DNA from: Clostridia bacterium
Lineage (GTDB): Bacteria > Bacillota > Clostridia > RUG12999
Length of the DNA stretch: 40,597 bases
Direction: 5' to 3'
NCBI GenBank assembly: GCA_022801925.1
Contig: JAAWTG010000003.1
Location: 84,611-125,207, forward strand
The translations under genes were made by a program, and so were the position numbers. This document shows, piece by piece, positions 35,543 to 40,597 of the stretch; positions within the stretch are counted from its first letter, which is position 1; every line of letters starts with the position of its first letter. The notes beneath the pieces were generated by a model, which was not told the origin of the DNA, did no database searches, and saw nothing but the letters and a program-made list of their open reading frames with translations.

Positions 35543-37324
35543 CTATGCAATTGGTGCATAGAATTTTTCTTCGTAGTATTTATAATCGGCTTCAAATTCC
35601 GCGCCGCCGCGCTCGGTTGCTTCGCGCGTATAGCCATGCATATCGAATTCGTCCGTAGCGCTGTATTTTTGTGCGACAGTGGTTGCAATATTGCTGCAAT
35701 GGTCGCTGACGCGTTCCAAATTGTTAATTGCTTCTAAGAAATTAACACCGCTGCGAACAGAGCATTCCTGCTGTTTCAAGCGGGAAATATGTTTCTTTTT
35801 CAGCATGATATTAAATTTATCAATTACCTTTTCCAATGGTTCCACCTTGCGAATCAAATCCAAATCATCTTCCTGATAGGCACGGAAAGTAATGTTTAAA
35901 ATTTCCAGTGTAGCGTCAAACATAGCGTTTAGCTCCTGTTTTGCCTTGTCAGAGAACAGGGAGCCACGTTTGATGTTATCCAGCGCCAAACCTGCGATGT
36001 TGTTACAGTGGTCGCCAATCCGTTCAATATCTGTGATGGCATGGAACAAACCGGACACAACTTTACTTTCTGTTTCCGTTAAATCGCGGTCAGTAATCAG
36101 CACGAGATAGTTGTTGAGCTGCACTTCCATTTCGTCAATGGTATCCTCGTTTTTGGCAATTTTCTTGGCGTCTTTCTCGTTATTGTTCACCATGGCATTT
36201 TTCGCAAGCGTTAAGTTTTCAATTGCCAGACGCATCATGGTAATGGCTTCGTTATGACATTGCCCGATAGCAACAGCGGGCGTTGTGAGAAAACGTTTGT
36301 CCAGTGCGCCGACCTTGGAGGGTTTCACTTCTTCACCGCGGTTGCCGACGGTGAGGTTGGCAAGATAAATCAGCAGCTTGGAGAAGGGGAGCAGCATGAG
36401 CACACAAATGATGTTAAAGAAAGTATGTACATCTGCAATGTTGCCGCGCGTCATGGTAGTGTTCCAGAACGGAATATCTACAAATGCGTGTACTGTATAT
36501 AAGATGACAGTACAAACAATGGTACCGGTAATGTTAAAATACAAATGAATCATTGCCGCCTTTTTGGCGTTTTTGCTGGCGCCAATACTGCTTATAAGCG
36601 CTGTGATACAGGTTCCAATATTTTGTCCCATGATGATAGGCATTGCGGAAGCAAATGTCACCATACCTGCCGAGGCAACGGCCTGCAAAATACCTACGCT
36701 ACCGCTGGAACTTTGAATCAAAGCGGTTACACCAGTACCGGCAAGAATACCTGCAACAGGATTTTCAAATTTCACAAACAGGTTGCGAAACCATTCCAGT
36801 TCACCGAGACTGCTGACGGAAGCGGACATAGTATCCATACCGATAAACAACAGCCCGAAGCCTAAAACGATACTACCAGATTCTTTTATTTTGTCTTTTT
36901 TTGCGCTGACCATCAAAATCAAACCAAGAATAACGGCAAGCGGTGCTAATGTCGTTGGTTTAATAAATTCTAATATGACAGAAGCACCCTGTAAATCGCC
37001 TAGACGTAAAATTTGCGCGGTGACAGTGGTTCCGATGTTGGCGCCCATAATCACGCCTGCCGCCTGTGGCAGCGTCATAATGCCGGCGTTAACAAACCCA
37101 ACGACCATAACGGTTGTGGCGCTGGAACTTTGAATCAAGGCAGTGACAACTGCGCCAACCAAAACACCTTTTAGTAGGTTGCCGGTTAATGATTCAATAA
37201 TGGCAGACATTTTGTCACCTGCCACTTTTTCCAAACCATCTCCCATGATATTCATTCCATACAGGAACATGCCGAGGCCACCAAGCAATTGAATTGCCAT
37301 GATGATATAATCTACATAATTCAT
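35543..37324 (-). CDS. Na/Pi cotransporter family protein with PhoU-like domain
   Basis: A 593-aa membrane protein of the NptA/YjbB family. The N-terminal 330 residues hold about eight hydrophobic segments in two repeats, each with the QSSS signature: ALIQSSSATTVMVVGF (QSSSAT 65-70) and ALIQSSSGSVGIL (QSSSGS 204-209). The C-terminal 230 residues are a cytoplasmic PhoU-like helical domain (HNEAITMMRLAIENL, AITDIERIGDHCNNIA, LERVSDHCSNIA). Members move phosphate with sodium; import or export is not settled for bacterial ones. I chose ATG 37324 with AAGGAGTGG 6 bases upstream over the longer frame from 37366. The long structured leader suggests post-transcriptional control. Confidence 0.93.
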   Translation of the reverse strand: MNYVDYIIMAIQLLGGLGMFLYGMNIMGDGLEKVAGDKMSAIIESLTGNLLKGVLVGAVVTALIQSSSATTVMVVGFVNAGIMTLPQAAGVIMGANIGTTVTAQILRLGDLQGASVILEFIKPTTLAPLAVILGLILMVSAKKDKIKESGSIVLGFGLLFIGMDTMSASVSSLGELEWFRNLFVKFENPVAGILAGTGVTALIQSSSGSVGILQAVASAGMVTFASAMPIIMGQNIGTCITALISSIGASKNAKKAAMIHLYFNITGTIVCTVILYTVHAFVDIPFWNTTMTRGNIADVHTFFNIICVLMLLPFSKLLIYLANLTVGNRGEEVKPSKVGALDKRFLTTPAVAIGQCHNEAITMMRLAIENLTLAKNAMVNNNEKDAKKIAKNEDTIDEMEVQLNNYLVLITDRDLTETESKVVSGLFHAITDIERIGDHCNNIAGLALDNIKRGSLFSDKAKQELNAMFDATLEILNITFRAYQEDDLDLIRKVEPLEKVIDKFNIMLKKKHISRLKQQECSVRSGVNFLEAINNLERVSDHCSNIATTVAQKYSATDEFDMHGYTREATERGGAEFEADYKYYEEKFYAPIA

Positions 37325-37544
37325 ATTTTCCACTCCTTGAAAAAGAGTTTTTTCTGTTGGTATCATCTGCCCTCGTAGGCATATTTGCTGTACTTGAAGT
37401 CAAAAAATACTTTCGCCGCTGAGGGGGATGGGGATTATTTACATACGAAAAGCCTGTAAACCATAGATACCGTTTTAACGTTTCTTTCAGTTTCAGGCCT
37501 TCGTTTATTTTTCTAAAACCATCTGGAAATCATTTCATATTTCT
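37325..37544 (-). ncRNA. Structured 5' leader of the Na/Pi cotransporter gene
   Basis: About 220 bases between the predicted transcript start and the start codon. One element pairs ACGAAGGCCTG with CAGGC-TTTTCGT on the minus strand (37494-37504 with 37445-37456). A second pairs CATC-CCCTC with GAGGG-GATG (37421-37430 with 37364-37374) around a GCA/TGC hairpin. A short GAAAAA/TTTTTC hairpin sits right before the ribosome binding site. I cannot match it to a known riboswitch; no terminator lies in it, so any control would be on translation or stability. Confidence 0.4.
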
Positions 37545-37550
37545 AAATTT

Positions 37551-37580
37551 ATCTTAACATATCCGGTAGAAGCTTGTCAA
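37551..37580 (-). promoter_or_regulatory. Promoter of the Na/Pi cotransporter gene
   Basis: On the minus strand TTGACA (37580-37575), 18 bases, TAAGAT (37556-37551), with TG upstream of the -10. It lies just downstream of the dut stop codon. Confidence 0.65.
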
Positions 37581-37620
37581 GATGAAAACAGAAATCTACA
37601 TGAAAAATCTTTTGATTATA

Positions 37621-38085
37621 TTATAGCTGTGTACTGCCGAATCCACCCATTCTGGAACTGGACGCTTCATCATCGTCTGTTTTCAGATAGGTCTGGAACA
37701 CGCCTTGCCCAATACGATCCCCTTTTTTGATGAGAATATCTTCCGGAAAGAAATTATAAAATGCAAACATGATGTGTCCGTCATTGTCCTCGTTGCTGTA
37801 GTAGTCGCTGTCCACAACGCCAACAGAATTCGCCATCACCAATCCTTTTTTGAACGGACCGGAGGAACGGTTGAACAAAAAGAGCGCTTCGTCCTCCTGC
37901 ATATAGGCTTTCACACCGGTTTTCACAAATGCCGGTTTCTTTTCTTTCTGTGACCAAATGGACGGAATCAACGTATCCTCTGCTGCTTCAAAGTCGTATC
38001 CCGCGCTGTGCTTTGTTGCGCGGCGCGGTAAACTGATATGTTCATTTTCAAATCCACGTGCAATTTCAAATCCTCGTTTTTTCAT
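37621..38085 (-). CDS. dut: dUTP diphosphatase (dUTPase)
   Basis: A 154-aa trimeric-type dUTPase that hydrolyses dUTP to dUMP and pyrophosphate, keeping uracil out of DNA and feeding dTMP synthesis. All five motifs are visible: SAGYDFEA (27-34), NRSSGPFKKG (72-81), NSVGVVDSDYY (86-96, catalytic Asp92), GDRIGQGVF (122-130) and the flexible C-terminal RMGGFGST (145-152). The usual arginine-glycine after DY is replaced by a short YSNEDNDG insertion. ATG 38085 has GAGGAGG upstream, 13 bases after the end of the ribonucleotide reductase gene, so the two form an operon. Confidence 0.92.
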   Translation of the reverse strand: MKKRGFEIARGFENEHISLPRRATKHSAGYDFEAAEDTLIPSIWSQKEKKPAFVKTGVKAYMQEDEALFLFNRSSGPFKKGLVMANSVGVVDSDYYSNEDNDGHIMFAFYNFFPEDILIKKGDRIGQGVFQTYLKTDDDEASSSRMGGFGSTQL

Positions 38086-38098
38086 ATTTTTTCCTCCT

Positions 38099-40324
38099 CT
38101 ATTGGCATTTAGACCATCCACAGCTGCAAATGGCGCAGCCGCCTTCATGTTTTAATGCTTCGCCGCATTCGGGACAGGTGTCGCCAACCTGAACCGGTTC
38201 CAGTTTGATTTCAGGCTGGGAATCTTTTCCCTCCGTCGTCAGTTTGACTTTATATTCCTCCGCAAGCGCATGTGCGATAATATCAGGACAGGAAGAACCG
38301 TCCAGTTTCTCACCTTTGGCGCGGGTACGGACGCACGCCTGACAACTGATGAAAGATAACTGGTCGATAATTTCCTCCACTTTCACACCGCTGCGCAGCG
38401 CAAGAGAAATCATGCGGCTCATACCGTCAATATTGGATTTACAAATGCCGTTTTTAGATGTGTTGACAAAGGTTTCCACAATGTTGCCTTCCTTGTCGCG
38501 GTTGATGGTGATAAACAAGCTGCCGCAAGAGGTGCGGTAACGGGAGGTTGTCCCATAGGTTTTACCAAGCGCCGCGCGCCCAACAGGAGAAATAGAATCA
38601 AATTGGAAAGGTTTTTGTTCTGCAGCCGGTGCATCGTTGAGTAAAATACCGCTGCGACGGCAGTTGTCGCGGTAAATCGTCACGCCCTTAAGCCCCTGTT
38701 CCCACGCATAGAGATATAAATCGCGTACCTGCTGGACAGTGAATTCGTTTTTGACATTGACGGTGGAGGAAATGGAAGCGTCAATATGCTTCTGCCAAAC
38801 AGACTGCATATTGATACGTTCTTTATAATCCAGCGTCATTGCGGTAGCAAAGTAGTCCGGTAAACGCTCCTCGCTGTCGATTCCGGTCGCTTCCATATAA
38901 TCTTTTACCACTTCGGTATATACTTTATAATACCGGTCTTCGCCATGCAGGCTTTCCGTTTTGCGCGTATAGGAAATGTTATAAATCGGTTCAATACCGC
39001 CGCTGATGCCCAACATAGTGGAAATGGAACCGGTTGGTGCAATCGTCAGCAGTTGGCTGTTGCGCATACCGTGCTGCTGCACCAATTTTTTGGTTTCTTC
39101 TGTCGTGTTGGCGATAAAATAGGGACTGTTCATGACCGCTTCTTCGCGGTACATGGGATACGAACCATACTGTTCCGCCAACCGCGCGGAAGCCGCAATT
39201 GCAGTATCCGCCATTTCAAAACCGATTTCGTTGCAAAGCGTGAGAGACGCTTCGCTGCCATAGCGAACGCCGAGTTGAACCAGCGCGTCGCCCAGTCCCA
39301 TGATACCAAGACCAATTTGCCGCCAGTTGTTCACGCTTTCACGCTGTTCCGGCAGTGGGTGCAGCGCAAGTCCTTCCTCCAGCACTTCATTGAGAAATGC
39401 AACGGAGGTGCGGACAGCTTCGCGGAATGCCGCGTGGTCAAACGCAGCTTCCGGCGTGAAGGCATCTGTGACGAATGCCGCCAGATTCAAACTGCCCAGC
39501 AGACAGCTTCCGCCGGCAGGAAGCGGTTCTTCAGCACAAGGATTAACGCCCGCAAATGCAAAGTTGTCATCTTCGCTGAGCAGACTCCAAGATTTGATAC
39601 GATCCCAAAACAGTGCGCCCGGTTCCGCCATATCCCAGTTGTTATAGGAAATCTTTTCCATAATTTCACCCGCAGGCAGTTCCTGTTCAACAAGCTGTCC
39701 GGTTTCCTGACGCGTGTAGTGCAGCCGCCACATAGCATTGTCCTGCACTGCTTTCATAAAAGCATCGGACAGGCGGACGGAGATGTTTGCCTTAGTCACT
39801 TTTTCCAAATCTGTTTTAATATCAATAAATTTCAGCAAATCGGGATGGGCACAATCCAGAGAAATCATCAGTGCGCCGCGCCGTCCCGACTGCCCAATCA
39901 ATTCTGTCACAAGAGAATACAGTTCCATGAAAGAAACGCTGCCCGTAGTTTCTTTTGCCGCATTGTTAATGCGCGCGCCGGTCGGCGCCAAACCGGAAAT
40001 ATCAATACCGCAGCCGCCGCCATAGGAATAGGTGCGCGCTAATTTCGTGGCGCATTCAAAAATACTCTCAATGTGGTCGTCGGGCGGAGAAATTACATAG
40101 CAATTAGAATAGGTGATTTTTTTGCCATCTTTTGCTAGTCCGCGGCTTGCCAAAATACGCCCGCCCGGCAAAAACTTTTTTTCTTTCATGAGTTGCATTG
40201 CCGCTTCATTGCCACCGGAAATGCGCTGGAAAAATCCTTCTAAACTTTCATTTTCATAGCAATATTTGCGTGTCCATATGTCATTTTGCAGGGTTGTATT
40301 AAACCAACTTTCTTGTCCCTTCAT
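38099..40324 (-). CDS. nrdJ: Adenosylcobalamin-dependent ribonucleotide reductase (class II)
   Basis: A 741-aa enzyme that makes deoxyribonucleotides without oxygen, using a radical from coenzyme B12. Seen are FLPGGRILASRG (51-62), the active-site Cys75 in SNCYV, QSGRRGALMISLDCAHPD, NPCAEEPLPAGGSCLLGSLNL (from 261; Cys263 and Glu265), and LTIAPTGSISTMLGISGGIEPIY in the barrel. The C-terminus carries the Cys pairs that re-reduce the active site, plus a zinc-ribbon-like CPECGEA..CAICSCGWSKC tail (about 716-740). The start is ATG 40324 with GGGGAGG 7 bases upstream. No B12 riboswitch is seen in the short leader. dut follows in the same operon. Confidence 0.96.
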   Translation of the reverse strand: MKGQESWFNTTLQNDIWTRKYCYENESLEGFFQRISGGNEAAMQLMKEKKFLPGGRILASRGLAKDGKKITYSNCYVISPPDDHIESIFECATKLARTYSYGGGCGIDISGLAPTGARINNAAKETTGSVSFMELYSLVTELIGQSGRRGALMISLDCAHPDLLKFIDIKTDLEKVTKANISVRLSDAFMKAVQDNAMWRLHYTRQETGQLVEQELPAGEIMEKISYNNWDMAEPGALFWDRIKSWSLLSEDDNFAFAGVNPCAEEPLPAGGSCLLGSLNLAAFVTDAFTPEAAFDHAAFREAVRTSVAFLNEVLEEGLALHPLPEQRESVNNWRQIGLGIMGLGDALVQLGVRYGSEASLTLCNEIGFEMADTAIAASARLAEQYGSYPMYREEAVMNSPYFIANTTEETKKLVQQHGMRNSQLLTIAPTGSISTMLGISGGIEPIYNISYTRKTESLHGEDRYYKVYTEVVKDYMEATGIDSEERLPDYFATAMTLDYKERINMQSVWQKHIDASISSTVNVKNEFTVQQVRDLYLYAWEQGLKGVTIYRDNCRRSGILLNDAPAAEQKPFQFDSISPVGRAALGKTYGTTSRYRTSCGSLFITINRDKEGNIVETFVNTSKNGICKSNIDGMSRMISLALRSGVKVEEIIDQLSFISCQACVRTRAKGEKLDGSSCPDIIAHALAEEYKVKLTTEGKDSQPEIKLEPVQVGDTCPECGEALKHEGGCAICSCGWSKCQ

Positions 40325-40375
40325 AAATTTGCCTCCCCACTAGATATTGTGTTTGATTTGCTGTTAGCGAAGTTC

Positions 40376-40404
40376 ATTATACCATATCTATGTATCCTTG
40401 TAAA
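40376..40404 (-). promoter_or_regulatory. Sigma-A promoter of nrdJ-dut
   Basis: On the minus strand TTTACA (40404-40399), 17 bases, TATAAT (40381-40376), with an upstream TG (extended -10). I see no NrdR boxes nearby. Confidence 0.78.
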
Positions 40405-40549
40405 CCCTATTTTGTGAAAAATTTCCTACGGGTATAGGAATAGAAAGGGGGCGCCAAGCGTCAACAGCTTATGGCATGACGGTTGCGGCAATTTTAAAAT
40501 TTTTGATATAATCATTTCTTTTTTGACAAAATGCGATTTAGGCAAAAAG

Positions 40550-40573
40550 AAAAAAGCAACGCCGCAGCGTTAC
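40550..40573 (-). terminator. Terminator of a gene beyond the right edge
   Basis: On the minus strand GTAACGC / GCGTTGC (40573-40567 with 40562-40556, one mismatch) with loop TGCG and a following T-run. It would end a minus-strand transcript entering from the right; no part of that gene is in the window. Confidence 0.6.
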
Positions 40574-40597
40574 TTTCAGACTGTAGACAAAACTGGG

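Noticed and set aside
38945-40042. 365-codon open frame on the + strand inside nrdJ
   Set aside because: Antisense to conserved catalytic regions of nrdJ, with no domain and no start signals.
40483-40512. TTGCGG-18-TATAAT on the + strand at the right edge
   Set aside because: The -35 box is weak and the downstream region runs into a minus-strand terminator; no gene is visible to support it.

Overview
The window reads as chromosomal DNA of an anaerobic, endospore-forming Gram-positive bacterium of the class Clostridia. The evidence is a spoVAC-spoVAD-spoVAE operon behind a forespore-type promoter, pyruvate:ferredoxin oxidoreductase, a B12-dependent (class II) ribonucleotide reductase, class III fructose-1,6-bisphosphatase, a lon-engB gene pair, strong AGGAGG ribosome binding sites, many sigma-A promoters with 17-base spacers, and a CIRCE heat-shock operator. 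I cannot name the genus from sequence alone.

Left part (1-9075): a carbohydrate locus. The end of a GH88 unsaturated glucuronyl hydrolase, a DUF2264 protein and a secreted PL8 polysaccharide lyase lie on the + strand and point to use of glycosaminoglycan-like uronic acid polymers. A membrane-anchored AraC-type regulator follows behind its own promoter and a LacI-like palindrome. A Gfo/Idh/MocA oxidoreductase (-) and a cupin-AraC regulator (+) are divergent from each other.

Middle left (9076-18730, all +): a tiny Asn-rich protein with a sigma-G-like promoter, then proA, lon-engB-FAA hydrolase, a MATE exporter behind a structured leader ending in an intrinsic terminator, and class III fbp.

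Accessory island (18855-21408): a tiny XRE repressor and a divergent unit for a 53-aa membrane protein, whose promoters overlap at their -35 boxes and are flanked by three copies of a 13-bp operator-like repeat. They are followed by an isolated, intact phage portal-protein gene with no other phage gene around it.

Right part: htpG with a perfect CIRCE element, tRNA-Pro(UGG), a YkvI-family membrane protein, two GNAT proteins, a structured 120-base intergenic element, the spoVA operon (-), pyruvate:ferredoxin oxidoreductase (+), YebC, a DEAD-box helicase, an Na/Pi cotransporter with a long structured leader, dUTPase and class II ribonucleotide reductase (all -).

The strongest candidates for something undescribed are the MATE leader (possible riboswitch), the overlapping-promoter switch with the small membrane protein and neighbouring orphan portal gene, the Asn-rich mini-protein, and the structured elements at 26543-26663 and 37325-37544. 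Functions are inferred from recognised motifs; no database search was run.
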